Shown in pieces: positions 49,690 to 60,757 of a stretch of DNA of 64,000 nt. The notes beneath the pieces were generated by a model. It searched no databases. It saw only the letters and a program-made list of their open reading frames with translations, and was not told where the DNA came from. The position numbers and the translations under genes were made by a program. The stretch's first letter is position 1; the number at the start of each line of letters is the position of its first letter. The DNA comes from Ascaphus truei (taxonomy: Eukaryota > Chordata > Amphibia > Anura > Ascaphidae), in NCBI GenBank assembly GCA_036426205.1, contig CM071587.1, positions 2,333,068-2,397,067 on the forward strand, read 5' to 3'.

Positions 49690-50137
49690 GCGCACATTAG
49701 ACTTATTTTCTGTACACAATCTGACCCGTGCAACCTTACCCATGGTGCGCCCCTACACGATGGTGGATCTTGCCAAGCGACATGGAAGACATGACCCTCG
49801 CCCCGTCAAACACCGCCCACCAGTCTCTGGCTGACCAAAGCGCAGTGCTGGGTAACCTGGCTGACGGGGCGCTCGCTGGGCAGGCTGGAGGTGCAGGCAT
49901 CCAACGCCACCTCCGCCTGGCTGGCCGGGGGACCTCGTTTTGTAGACACCCCGGAGACGGCTGCCGTCTCGGACGCAGACCGAACAGCCATCTCTATCGT
50001 GACCCTGCCGGGGCCAGGTGACCGTAGTGACCTGTCATGCTGGCCATACGTCTTGCATGATGGGTCCAGCTCCCCTTGCAGGCGCCGTAACGAGGTGCGC
50101 AATGAGTTCGACGTGGACACCGTCTCCTTGTGTGTCT
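49690..50137 (-). pseudogene. Endogenous herpesvirus-like gene, part left of the LINE (unassigned)
   Basis: CpG-rich sequence of viral texture. The best reading is on the minus strand from the LINE junction at 50137 down to about 49806, about 105 codons with many G/C-ending codons. After a shift it continues toward 49690. It probably continues the gene whose start is at 53152, split by the CR1 LINE. A plus-strand reading is also open in pieces (frames near 49595-49834 and 49891-50137), so orientation is not certain. No domain is recognised. Confidence 0.4.
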
Positions 50138-52752
50138 TACATAGTTACATAGTTACATAGTTACATAGTTACATAGTTACATAGTAGATGAGGTTGAAAA
50201 AAGACGTACGTCCATCAAGTTCAACCTATGCTAAATTTAGACAACAGATACTGTATCCTATATTCTACTTACTATTGATCCAGAGGAAGGCAAACAAAAA
50301 CCCATTAAGGAAAAAAAGGAAGAAAAATTAATTCCTTCCTGACTCCAAGAATGGCAATCGATTAATCCCTGGATCAAACCCCCACCTTCCCATGTATACT
50401 TATTTGGTATATCCCTGTATACCTTTCCCATCTAAAAAGATGTCCAACCTTTTTTGAACAAATCTGTTGTATCTGCCATCACAGTCTCCATGGGTAATGA
50501 ATTCCACACTGTACATGCCCTTACTGTAAAGAACCCTTTCCTTTGGTGCGTGGTGAAATTTCCTTTCCTCCAACCTTAAGGGATGGCCCTGAATCCTTTG
50601 TACTGCCCGTGGGATGAATATTCTTTTGAAAACTCCTTGTTTGTCCCTGAATATATTTGTATATAGTTATTATATCCCTCTTAGACGCCTCTTTTCTAAT
50701 GTAAATAAATCTAATTTAGCTAGCCTCTCCTCATATAGTTAGATTGTCCACCCCCTTTATTAATTTGGTGGCTTCTCTCTTGCACTCTCTTCTAGTTCCA
50801 TAATGTTTTTCTTAGGATTGGTGCCCAAAATTGTATTCCATATTCAAGGTGTGGTCCTTACTAATGCTTTGTAAAGGGGCATAATTTAGTTTACTTCCTT
50901 CCATCCACTGCCCGTTTGATGCAAAATAAGATTGTGTGCCTTTGCAGCCTACAGAATGACATTGGGCACTATTGCTAAGCCTGCTGTCTACAAGCACTCC
51001 TACATCCTTTCCATCAAGGATTCCCCCAAATATATCTCCATTAATTTGTAAGTCGCCTTTTATTCGTGCAACCCAATGCATAACCTTACATTTATCTGTA
51101 TTAAACCTCATTTGCCATTTACCTGCCCACGTTCCAGTCTCAGGTGCCTATTTACTTAATTTTTTCAAGTCGCTTATGAACTTCTCCTCAGTTAACCAAT
51201 GGGCATTAATATGGAGGTTGGGGCTTCCTCCTGTGGCGCTACTATTGAACTTGATTCTTCCCTGGTAAACACAGAGGCAAAAGAATTTGTTTAATACCTC
51301 TGCTTTTCCGTATCTCCAATTATCTGCCTACCCATCTCACAATGAAAGGGTCCTATATTTTCTTTTCTCATTTTTTTGTTATTAGGTACTTTAAGAACTT
51401 TTTAGGGTTTACCTTAATTCTATTGCAATCCTTTTTTCATTATCCCTTTTTGCTAATTTAATTGCTTTGCAATTTTTGTTAATTTCCTTATAATTCTGAT
51501 ACGATGTCTCTGTCCCTTCTGACTTAAAGAATCTAAACGCCTTCCTCTTCTTGTCCATTTCCTCTCCTAGCTGTTTATTTAGCCACATTGGTTTTGACTT
51601 ATTTCTTTTATACTTATTACCCAAGGGTATACACTGATAAGTGTGCTTTTCTAACAATGTTTTAAAGACTTCCCATTTATCTTCTACATTTTTCCCTGCA
51701 AAAAACATCATCCCATTGTATTACTGCTAGATTAGACCTCAGTTTATGAAAATCTGCCTTTCTAAAAATTAAAGTCTTTGTTGAACCCAAGTAATCTGTT
51801 TTTTGATAATTTATTTCAAATGAGACCATGTTATGATCACTGTTACCCAAATGTTCCAGGACTTGAATATTTGATATTACTTCTACATTGTTTGATATGA
51901 CCAAATCCAGAACTGCCCCTCTCCTGGTTGGTTCCTCAATAATTTGGGTCATATAATTATCTTTAAGCACCCCCAAAAACCTGTTTCCTTTTGTTTTAAC
52001 GCTAATCTCATTGCCCCAGTCTATGTCTGGATAATTAAAATCCCCCATTATGCAAACATGACCCAGTTTTGATGCCTTCTCCATTTGCAAATGTATTTTA
52101 GCTTTCTCAATCTCACAGATATTTGGTGGTTTATAGCATATTCCCACAAACATTTTCTTTATACTTTTACCTCCACTGCTAATTTCTATCCACAAGGTCT
52201 CTACATTTTCATCATTCCCTTCATAGACATCATCCCTTATAATAGGTTTTAGATCTGGTTTAACATATAGACATATTCCACCTCCCCTTCTATTTGTTCG
52301 ATCCTTCCGAAAAAGAGGATAACCCTCTAAATTAACTGTCCAGTCATGAGTTTCATCCCACCATGTTTCAGTAATGCCTATGATATCATACTGCTCCCTT
52401 GTAGCTATTAATTCAAGCTCCCCCATTTTATCTGTCAGGCTTCTAGCATTAGCAAGCATGCATTTAAGTTTTTTTTCAGCCTGTACTATTATCTTATCTG
52501 CTCCTTCCTTTCTGCTCCCACTTGGTTTAGTCTTTAGAAGTTTTCTAGTATTATCTCTATTTACTATGGGTATCGCACTGCTTGTCAAACTTGCACTTGC
52601 CCCCATTCTACCTCCATACCACCTTGTATCCTCATCTATTCCATTTAGTTCATTATCTGTTTCATTCCCCTCCCCCCTCCATCCTAGTTTAAAATCTCCT
52701 CCAACCTTTTTAGCATTCTCCCCCCTAGCACAGAATATCCCTCTTCATTGAC
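50138..52752 (-). mobile_element. CR1-type LINE, internally deleted, inserted in viral DNA
   Basis: On the minus strand the element begins near 52752. It carries an almost intact apurinic-type endonuclease frame (52606-51677) with ITETWWDE, GICLYV, GDFNYPDIDW and LGNSDHN motifs, followed by a linker frame (51711-51409). Most of the reverse transcriptase is missing. The sequence resumes only in the C-terminal part (51111-50812, with FNTDKCKVMHW and GVLVDSRLSNSAQC) and ends at 50138 in a tail of 8-bp CTATGTAA repeats, the kind of short tandem tail CR1-clade LINEs have. The missing segment corresponds to the catalytic palm, so the copy cannot move itself. CpG-rich viral sequence flanks both sides. 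Confidence 0.88.
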
Positions 52753-52765
52753 CCGTGCATCCTGC

Positions 52766-53152
52766 CTCTGCCTGTTCCTGTCCCCGGTGAGGGCGTCGAC
52801 GATAACGTTACAGGCAACTCTTCATGTGTGCATGTGGCCTCCAGCTGGCCGGCGTTTGGGCGATGGCCGCCGCAATTTTCTTTGTGGCCTCCGGGCAGTT
52901 ATCCACTCCAACGTGGTGCACGTCCTTATTTTTCAAAGCAAAAATGTCTACAACATTCAGATAGGCGCACGTTAATAACGGGAACCCTGGCAACACCTCC
53001 CTAGTGGTCAAGTAGTCTTTAAACCGGTTCAGGTCGGGCTTGAGCATGTCACCGAATATGCGCAGAATCTCATTGTGCAGGTTGACAGCGAGCGTCAGGC
53101 TCTCGGGTTCTTTGCGTGCAATGTAATGGTTGAACGATTTGAACACGTCCAT
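52766..53152 (-). pseudogene. Endogenous herpesvirus-like gene, 5' part (unassigned)
   Basis: The minus-strand frame starts with ATG at 53152 and runs about 110 codons to a stop at 52808. In a neighbouring frame it stays open further to the LINE junction, so one small indel plus the CR1 insertion break the gene. The N-terminus MDVFKSFNHYIARKE is followed by an amphipathic, largely helical-looking segment. There is no signal peptide or zinc cluster. It is divergent from the plus-strand gene starting at 53543, with a 390-bp intergenic region between the two starts. I cannot name the family. It probably continues at 50137-49690. Confidence 0.5.
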
Positions 53153-53542
53153 GCACCTATGGAGACCGTATGTATGTTATGTTATGTAGCACGTCACTCA
53201 TCCGATCTATTGTCTGCTCACGTTCCTTTGTTTGCAAGCAAGCACAAAAGTCCATTAACTGCTCATTTATGTATTTCTGATCGGAACGTACAGTTTAAAT
53301 GTAGTTGACTATCGACTCTCCCAATATGAGACAATTAACCATGGTCTGTTGCAAGCGAGCAGGGTCCATGGTGGACGCAGGATTTAAACATGAGAGGTGT
53401 TTCACCACGTATTACTGTGTATTAAACCACTATTAATATACATATGTAGAAGGCAGAGGATCATTGGCACTCTTGTTATAAGCACACATGCCCTAGTTAT
53501 GGGCTGCCTCTTTCCGCAGACTATAGCTCCGCGTTTGGCGCA

Positions 53543-54782
53543 ATGGCTAGCCTTTGGCCTATCCAGTTTGCCGACCCCTGGAAAGCAGCTCGGGACCTGT
53601 TCGAACAAGCCCCAGATGTTCTCGTCACGGCAGAGTTGGCAGCCATGCACCTGCCACTGTTGAACGTAACCGGTTACATGTTACTAGATTTCACCGCCAT
53701 GCAAGCTACCTTAATAGTGGCCCACCCAGACACGGTCAGACGTCTGGCCGTCCTTTACGACCCGACGGCAGACACGTACATGTACAGCGTGGCGATACAA
53801 CCCGCGGTTATCGTGACAGAAACGTGCGCTGAGTTGATTTCCGCACTGAGTACGTTGTACACGCCGGTAGCGACATTGGGGATGGTCGGCTACGCGCGAA
53901 CCATGCACAACATAACGACCTCTCCCGACCGGTCGCACGTTGTACAGTTGATCGCCGTTACGTAAGTCCAAAGTGTTATATTGCCTCCAAATGAAAGGAT
54001 GGTACGACGCATACACGTGCGAACTCACCGCCCCCTCGCAATGTATCGACCAGCCATGCTTACACGGCGGAATATTCTCGTTCGATCTCTCGCACCAGCA
54101 CGTCGTCGAAACTCTGCACGTGATCGTGATTGGCAGCGACAGCACAACGCACGCGCGGCACGAATTGTTAAGCCCCAACAGCGCGACAGTCTGGTGTAAA
54201 CTGTCGTTATTAGACACGTATATAACAACCGTGGTAATAAACAAGGAAATGCAAAGGCAATTGCTTCGGCCGACGCTGTGCAACTACAGACAGCTCAATG
54301 ATATCCACACGTGGAAGCACGACCCGTCCGCTGCGCTCTTACACTTTGCCTACATGATTGGGCTCAGCTCGCGCAAGAGCTAGGCGCGCCGCGTGTCGTC
54401 AACGCGCCTTCGTCACCTTTCGCGATCACAACCCGAGAATTAAACCTGGACCACGCCAGGCTCACCAACGAGGAGGTGCTACATGTGCGGCGAGCTTTAA
54501 CGGTTTACGTCTCGTGGTTGAGCAGCGAACACCCCGATAATAATAACGGGACAATTCAATACATGTCAGACCGGAAGCGCGTTGGGCAAAATAATCTATG
54601 TGCCTCACGCCGCCGTGCTGTGTGCCGCAGGCGTACCCAAGGCCGTTCTCTTTTATAGTCTCGTGGGCAGAGAGAACGTGTCTTATAACACGCCCCACGT
54701 TCATCACGTGTTAAAACACTGGCAAGACATCATCCTAGGGGACGATTTTAAGACGTGCGTGCGTATGGAATTGGTGGGCTAA
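53543..54782 (+). pseudogene. Endogenous herpesvirus-like gene, four-frame wreck (unassigned)
   Basis: Reads from ATG at 53543 (MASLWPIQFADPWKAARD) through successive frames: 53543-53965, 53973-54383, about 54360-54580, and 54582-54782. Each break needs a single small indel, and coding texture (G/C-rich third positions, Cys-rich and hydrophobic segments) continues across all. About 400 codons in total. The second segment contains a Cys-rich stretch near 54020-54065, and the third an acidic/helical stretch. No signal peptide or membrane segment is seen. Size and soluble character would fit a capsid-associated or packaging protein of a herpesvirus, but no diagnostic motif is visible and I leave it unnamed. 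Some shifts could be sequencing errors. Confidence 0.55.
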
Positions 54783-54786
54783 ACGC

Positions 54787-55045
54787 CCCCCCCACCCCGG
54801 TGTTCACCGGTGTTCACATGTCATTACGGAGCCGCGTATAATTGGGGACATATGCTATTACAATAAGGACATCCTGTCGAAAGGCGAGCTGGAGTTGGTA
54901 TCTACCTTGCAATCGATAACGCACTTCCCGCAGCCGATACTGATCGCGCGATTGGCGCGCACGTACCTAAACTATGCGTCCAACGGTAACAGTCAGAACC
55001 AAAGCCACTGCGAGTTCTGCTCTGCGCGCGTTGTCTATTGACCCG
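54787..55045 (+). pseudogene. Continuation or separate viral frame ending in CEFC motif
   Basis: After a C-run at 54785-54793 (a likely slippage site) a third frame is open to a stop at 55043-55045. It contains ELVSTLQSITHFPQPIL, then RLARTYLNYASNG, and ends near the HCEFCSARVVY words, with a CxxC pair next to His. It is either the C-terminus of the gene at 53543-54782, displaced by the C-run, or a short separate gene. A Cys/His C-terminus is reminiscent of zinc-binding herpesvirus packaging proteins (UL32 family), but this is only a guess. Confidence 0.4.
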
Positions 55046-55100
55046 AGTGGCAGATCGGCGACCGTACGATACCATAAGACGGGCGTAGAGCGATTCCACG

Positions 55101-55245
55101 ATGGAGCGATGGGACGTTCTCCTCGAACAAGCGTATTACAATTTAGAATACATCGAAGGAATCCGTGCGTACGAGAAGCCGATACACGCCGACCGCGATG
55201 GTTTTTTCTACACCATGTACGTGCACAGCGTCGCTCTCCTACGTA
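55101..55245 (+). pseudogene. Viral gene, N-terminal part before the 758-bp insert
   Basis: ATG at 55101 starts a frame (MERWDVLLEQAYYNLEYIEG) of about 48 viral codons, interrupted at 55245 by an insertion flanked by the 10-bp repeat CTCCTACGTA. Beyond 55245 the open frame to 55433 is insertion sequence. The gene continues at 56014-56575 in a shifted frame and, beyond a second insertion, probably at 58263-58351. Total length would be around 260 codons. Function unknown. Confidence 0.5.
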
Positions 55246-56003
55246 ACATAATATCATGGGGTCAGTTATGCCATACCTCTTTCTCCCAGGCAACGTCTTG
55301 CGATACGTTATTTTCTGCTCTAAGCAGAAGCACTGTATCACAATTTCTTATCCTGCAGAAAAACGGCCTCACACCCTTTATTTTAGGGTATCGTGAGGAT
55401 ATTATTAAGAGAGGTCACTCAGAGTTTGTATAAGATAAGACTCATGTTTATTGAGATACAACATAATAATAGGAAACAATAAGCAAAATTGTTAATAATC
55501 CAATACTTATGCTAATCTATCTATGCAGAGATTATTTACTGGGTATGCTGTCATACTCACAAACCAACTAGGTATTACGATATGTCATGCCAGTCTCGGT
55601 AGGTCTCGTCGGCTGTGGCTCGCCACTCGGTTCTGAAATCTGGTTTAGCCTCACACAAACCTTTATTGCCCTTGTCATACGTCATGATTATCTTCGTGAA
55701 AAACAAGGGAAATAACCCAAAAACTAGCAAAGTTTCCTAACTCATTTCTACCTGCGCAGCACATTAACCACAGAGTGTTTGTGGTCTTACATCCGTGCCA
55801 TTTATCGTAAGCTCATGCATTGAGAAGGCGTGAACACCTGCTCTGCTAAGATGTCTTATCTCCTCAGCAAAATTCTATTTGCAAACTTCAGATATCTTAT
55901 GTACTTATTCCAAAGCAAAGAACTAGAGAATGTGCGACAGTATGCTCAAAGCTGTACTAAGACATATGTATGAACCTGTGCTGCCTGTAATCCATAACAA
56001 TAC
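55246..56003. mobile_element. 758-bp insertion with 10-bp flanking direct repeats
   Basis: AT-rich, CpG-poor host-like sequence interrupting CpG-rich viral DNA. CTCCTACGTA stands at 55236-55245 and again at 56004-56013, a perfect 10-bp duplication. The ends show only weak inverted similarity, and there is no coding capacity. Target duplications of 9-11 bp would fit a non-autonomous Mutator-like element, or a LINE-mobilised sequence. Family unknown. Confidence 0.75.
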
Positions 56004-56013
56004 CTCCTACGTA

Positions 56014-56575
56014 GGTGTTCACGGATATGCGCGCGATGTTGCAGTACAACGTAAATCTGTTATTGTACGAAGTCCTGGCAGCGCATGCCCGTCGGATCGC
56101 AGTGTTGCGACAGTGCGTTGCTGACGAAAAGCCTGGTCGATACGAGCGCGTTGACAACAAGATGCGCGCTCATCTGAGCCGTATAGATACGATGGTAAAC
56201 CAGTACGACGGCGAAGGCTACAGAAAGGCGCTGCACGCTTTACACACGTGGCTGCTTGTGACATACGCGGAATATCTCCCGTCGGGTACGCACGCATCGA
56301 CGAGCTTGGCGGACGCGCAGCAACCCACAAAACGCATGCGTCCACCGGGAGGGGTTGATGTGTTTATCGGGGTGCAGAGAACTACTGGACATCGTCGACC
56401 ACACGGCGGTTCTCAGGCGACATACATTAGCCGAAAGCCAGACGCCATCGCGCGACGACAATGCAAGCGTCGTAGCAGTCCACTTTGACGATATGGAAGT
56501 TGGTCCGATTTCGGTGGGTGCGCCCGCCCCTCAACAAGTGCCCAAATCACGCACGACAAGCACACATTTAATATA
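56014..56575 (+). pseudogene. Viral gene, middle part
   Basis: Follows the right copy of the 10-bp repeat. One frame (56015 to about 56350) encodes a long helical segment with LLLYEVLAAHARRIAVLRQC and later KALHALHTWLLVTYAEYL. A second frame (about 56365-56575) continues with REL, an acidic HFDDMEVG stretch and a Pro-rich end. A small indel separates the two. An AT-rich junction then leads into a Penelope-like element. Same gene as 55101-55245, so its pieces are separated by a transposon and frameshifts. Confidence 0.5.
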
Positions 56576-57063
56576 AAAAAATGACCCTATAATGGGAAAA
56601 GAGATTGCAGACCAGGCTCATGTAATTTTCAAAAGGGCAAGTAATCTAAAATGTAAATTGGCTCCAAGTACTTTGAGTTTTAGAAAATAAAAGAGATCAA
56701 AACTGGCTCAAAACACAAAAAGGATTTTTTAAAGGCGGAAATTGTAAGGTCTCTATTTCAGGGTCTAAAGACAAAATGATGTTTTCTTCCAATATCACAG
56801 GGGAAATGTCCCAGTTTATCAACTGCAGAACTGACCATGTTATATACATGCTTGAATGTCCGTGCACAATGCAGTATATTGGTAAGACTACCAGACCCCA
56901 GAAGGTGAGGATCCTGGAACATATGGGCAATATAAGAAGAAAATTACAAACTCATAGTATTCCTAAACACTTTGAAGCTTTCCATAATTCTGATCCGGGT
57001 TTACTCACCTTCAGGGGGGTAGAATATGTCACATCCCGTTGAAGGGGTGGGAATACTGTAGGT

Positions 57064-57203
57064 CAGGGGTCTGCAAAGCTGTCCTCAAGTGTCACACACA
57101 GGCCAGCTTTTATGGATATCCCTGTTTCAGCACAGGTGGTTCAATCAGTGGCCCAGTCAAGCACTGTGCTGAAACAGGGATAGCCATGGTTTGGAGACCC
57201 CTG
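57064..57203. mobile_element. hAT MITE nested in the Penelope-like element
   Basis: 140 bp with terminal inverted repeats CAGGGGTCTGCAAA and (complement) CAGGGGTCTCCAAA, flanked by a perfect 8-bp duplication CTGTAGGT (57056-57063 and 57204-57211). It shares the CAGCACAGGTGG core with the MITEs at 2227 and 6001. It sits just 3' of the GIY-YIG frame and so postdates the Penelope insertion. Confidence 0.92.
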
Positions 57204-57673
57204 CTGTAGGTCTCAAGCCCTGGCAAGAAGAGAGACCTTCTGGATCCACAGAATGAAGTCTATGGTACCAGGAGGTCTCAATGCCGACATTGACTTTGCA
57301 TGTTTTATGAATTTTCCTTTCCTTTTTTCAATGCATGTTTATATGGACATTTTTTGTCCTATTATTTAGAATTCTCATTCTTTTTACATGTGTTTATCAT
57401 GTGACTAATATGTTCCTTTTATCTCACTTCCTTTCCACCTTCCTCTCCTCCGTTGCGCCGAGTCATTCCGTTATCCCTCTAAACCTTGGGACTAATATTT
57501 AGATTAGAGTGACAGGGTTCATATAGGCTATCCATTCAGCATGTGTTGTGTTTATATTTGGCAGATTTGGGATGTTCCCTCATCTGATTTCGAGTATCAT
57601 TGGTCAGTGGATTAGCCAAACAGATTGTATGTCGGGATTTAAGAATGTTAGGTAGCCGTAGGGTTTCCATGAC

Positions 57674-57706
57674 TCCTGACGAAGCTACACGCCCAGTGAA
57701 ACGCGT
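57674..57706 (+). ncRNA. Hammerhead-ribozyme-like motif of the Penelope-like element
   Basis: CTGACGA at 57676-57682 and GAAAC at 57698-57702, separated by 15 bases, followed by GCGT. Penelope-like elements are known to carry minimal hammerhead ribozymes with this core. Stem II is weak here, so cleavage activity is uncertain. Confidence 0.45.
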
Positions 57707-58262
57707 AAAGTCACCCATGTGATGTAACCAGAGGACTCCTGACCGCTCCCCCTTTGAAGCTGCTCTGGCCGCAAAAGACCCTACTTACATCAGGACAACC
57801 ATCCGGGTCCCGGTACACGCTCCAATCCGGAAGTGACGTGCCATGACTGAGAGGTCTCAGACGGAGGTAGCAGGGAGCCACCGAGCTGGAGATACATCAC
57901 ATTTTTTATGTGTCTGTTATCCGTATGACACTGTGTAAGTGTTACAGTTTTATTGTGTTTATGAAGTTGTTATATTTTACTGGATTACGCTATGGGTATC
58001 TTTCTCTCTTGATCCCGACTGACGATATCACCCGTGTGACACTACATCGCATCAGACTGTCCCCACTGGAGGTTTTTGCATCTTCCCAACAGAGTCAAGC
58101 AGAGTGCCACTGATCTCTGAAATGCCTTTCTTTGATTGAAACCACGTGAGTCTCCACTTGACAGAATTTCTCCGAACACACTCACATTTTTGAGAACTTT
58201 ATTTGCACTATGTGGCGTTTCTATTTGTTTTTTATTGCATATTGACATCAGCGCTCCCCTAT

Positions 58263-58351
58263 CCTTTGAGACAAACGACGACCCGGACGCCTTGTCCTGC
58301 CCAAATTATAGTGACATCAGCGAGTGGAACCGCCTTATAGCGGACATATGA
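58263..58351 (+). pseudogene. Viral gene, C-terminal part after the Penelope-like insertion
   Basis: CpG-rich sequence resumes, and a frame ends with DDPDALSCPNYSDISEWN and a stop at 58349-58351. Its acidic composition matches the acidic end of the 56014-56575 segment, so it is probably the C-terminus of that gene. Confidence 0.4.
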
Positions 58352-58455
58352 CACCGGTGCGTGATTACATTGTTACCGGATGTATATTCTTTAATCGTTG
58401 CAAAACCGGCTTACATTCGGAAGTGTTGTGTTATTTCGTTACTCTTTTAACAACG

Positions 58456-60077
58456 CTATTGTTTGTATTTACGTATATAATTTATTAAACACACGCATGC
58501 TGACCGTGTCAATTCGTTATTCGACAGCCGCGTTAGGCGTTGCGCGAAATCTGTATCTAGTACCCTTGTATATTGTTTGATGCGCCGCGATGCACGCGAG
58601 GATGTCTCTGGCTCCTGGTCGGCTGTACATGGAAACTGGACCATGTCCATCGTGCGCGCGTATGCCCCAGTCGCCCCCGTTGCCCCAAAAATAAAACCCT
58701 TCGTGCGGCACGAGCGTTTCCGCGTCGTCTCCTCTGTACCAGCAAGGCCTTTGTTATGCAGCGTACAGTATGCGTAGATGTTGCTTTCGGACCACAACAT
58801 GTACAATAGCCCGCCCACCAGCGCGTGCGTGTATTCCTCGCCGGCCAACATGTTTATGTCGGTGCTTTTAAGCATGTGGCGGAATACGGTTATCTGCACG
58901 GCGGATATCTGCACCCCGTCAACAAGCTCACAAATTGAAATCTGGGATTGATGATGTTATATTTAGTATCGTATCTGTAAATGGGGGGCAGGTACAAATT
59001 GAACAGATAATTTATTCTATTTCTGTGCACGCCCACGCTGCTGGTTTGGAGTGCGTGTGCGCACCTCGCAATATGCTGTTGTCGGTCGATGGGATCCGCG
59101 CCCAAGAGGTTTACGGGCGGACGCACCTCACGTGCAAACGCCGGGTGTGCCTTTGGTGATGGTATAGCATGTAGTGCAGTTTGTGCATGGGCTCTACGTG
59201 GACGTATTTGTTGGCGTATCGAGCGTCCAACAGCTCTGTCAGTTTACGTTTACTCTCTCGGATGGTTTCCAGGCGCCTCTGTTGCTTTTTGAGCGCCGTT
59301 TGTTCCTTTACCAACCGTAACATGCGGTTAAACCCGTCCCCGTCTGTAAACCGGCCCCACTCCATCCGCTCGCGCGTGTTCCGCGTCTTCCTCAACGCTC
59401 TCATCGTACATTGCTTTCAGGGTGACCCGGCAGGTCTGCCAGTGCGTCATGCGCTGCTCGGATATTAAATGTACCGTCAGCGGCGGGACGGCGAACTGTT
59501 TGTTACCTGTGCTTACCGTGGACACTGTCTCGGACAATTCATCGCCTGTCCGAGACACGTGTCTTATGGGTGCGCCGTAATGGGTACACTGCATAGACAG
59601 CAGGGTGTCTTTGGTGGCCTGCAACTTCTTGTTCGAGTCGAACAGACACTCGTAACACGTGTGGCAATCGTCAACAAAGTCCGGAAGAACCGGGTATCGT
59701 AGGTGCAACACCCAGAACCTTTGCATGAGGGCCAGCAGCGCTGCGATTGTGTGTCATTATATTATAGTTCACCATGGCGGTAGTGTACACTTTATCATAG
59801 TCATGTATGGACAAGAGATTGTTTTGCGATAGCTCCGTCATGAGTCCTCGCTCATCTTACACAAACCCCCTGTGTAACAAATAAGTGTACAACGCGATAG
59901 CTCCAGTGGTGCCGGGAGCTATCCCGTTAGACTGTGCACCCACTCTTTCAAGGAACCGTACTGTGCGTGTTCTGGCACGGTCCCGTATGACAACCCCTGT
60001 ATTTCACGCTCTAACCGGATTTGTCGTACTTTTGATAATATGCCAAACATATCGTACATGGTCTTGTGAGTCTCCAT
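58456..60077 (-). pseudogene. Herpesvirus-like DNA packaging (terminase UL28/UL56-type?) gene, frameshifted
   Basis: The minus-strand coding trace starts at ATG 60077 (METHKTMYDMFGILSKVRQI). It passes through about 59919, then 59845-59740, then 59726-59400, 59404-59130, 59126-58900 and 58914-58456, each in a different frame from the last. A Cys/His cluster near 59666-59582 (CHTCYEC, then QCTHY about 20 residues on) follows a hydrophobic aromatic stretch. The helical opening and a CxxCxE zinc site some way in recall the small terminase subunit TRM1 (UL28/UL56 family), which cleaves and packages viral DNA. The trace (about 530 codons) is shorter than that family, so deletions would be needed. 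Its stop overlaps an AATAAA on the minus strand near 58480. UL32-type packaging proteins are an alternative. Confidence 0.42.
59521..59563. repeat. 43-bp dyad element, copy 1
   Basis: GACACTGTCTCGGACA and TGTCCGAGACACGTGTC form a long imperfect stem around the loop ATTCATCGCC. It lies within the coding trace of the terminase-like gene. It matches copy 2 at 60118-60160 in 40 of 43 positions. Confidence 0.85.
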
Positions 60078-60117
60078 CTTTGCGTTAATAACAGCAACGT
60101 TCACACAGCTTACCGCG

Positions 60118-60160
60118 GACACGGTCTCGGACAATTCATCGCCTGTCCGAGGCACGCGTC
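60118..60160. repeat. 43-bp dyad element, copy 2
   Basis: Second copy of the dyad at 59521-59563, with an identical loop and ten-base inner left stem. It lies about 40 bp upstream of the ATG at 60077 of the minus-strand gene, where a regulatory or origin element could sit. Confidence 0.85.
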
Positions 60161-60745
60161 TTGCTAATTTCCAGCAGTTACAATACGATTAATGTGTATC
60201 GGCACCCCCTCCCCCTCCCCATTTTACTGTTCTCTGCTGTACCCGCGGGGTATGTTCTGCACTCAAAGAGATGATAACACTGCAAAACGTGACTAGTGTA
60301 AGTTGATATCTCGTGGGTATGTCCATCTCACGAGCACACCGTACTTGGAATGCACACTTGCAGCAAGTCATAGACACGCCACCTCCCAGAATAGGGGACG
60401 CCCGACTGTAACATTAAAAAATGACGTTAAAATGAAAGAGACGACGCGTTTCAAATCGTTTATTCGTATACTTATTGTACGCAGGCGAAGGGGGAAAAAA
60501 AACCATCAGCGTGTGAGCGATCTCATCATGGATACAGATCAGCTACGTGTCATCATTTGGTTTTTTCATCGCTGCACCTGGGACGTACGCCGTGATTTGA
60601 GCCGGTTCGCACCGGACAACCGAGGAGGTGGGGTATGTGCATTACAGCGTGCCGGTGTGGGGAAAAAAACCTAGCTATGGCTCACCGCCGCACCCTGTGA
60701 TGCGGCGATAACGCCCTATGCTCGCTAACCCTGAACTCATCTAAC
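60161..60745. other. Viral intergenic region, no gene supported
   Basis: CpG-rich sequence. The plus frame 60303-60674 has low-complexity basic parts and no domain. An AATAAAC word on the minus strand near 60461 and A-rich runs near 60414 and 60490 could be transcript ends. Confidence 0.4.
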
Positions 60746-60757
60746 TTGTTGTGGGTG

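Larger units (their letters stand above)
56576..58262 (+). mobile_element. Penelope-like element, 5'-truncated
   Basis: The plus frame 56776-57042 encodes the C-terminal GIY-YIG endonuclease of Penelope-like retroelements: a CPCTMQYIGKTTR core, then RILEHMGNIRR, then IPKHFEAFH, with the Cys, YIG, Arg, Glu-His and His-Phe positions in the usual order. The reverse transcriptase part is missing through 5' truncation. The 3' region carries a hammerhead-like core at 57676-57702 (CTGACGA ... GAAAC, then GCGT). The right end is near 58262, just after CAGCGCTCCCCTATCCTTTG. A hAT MITE is nested at 57064-57203. Confidence 0.82.

Noticed and set aside
53940..54000. Intron in the viral gene at 53543 (ACGTAAGT at about 53959)
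   Set aside because: A donor-like site exists but no convincing acceptor follows, and the other frame changes in the gene have no splice sites, so small indels are the simpler explanation.
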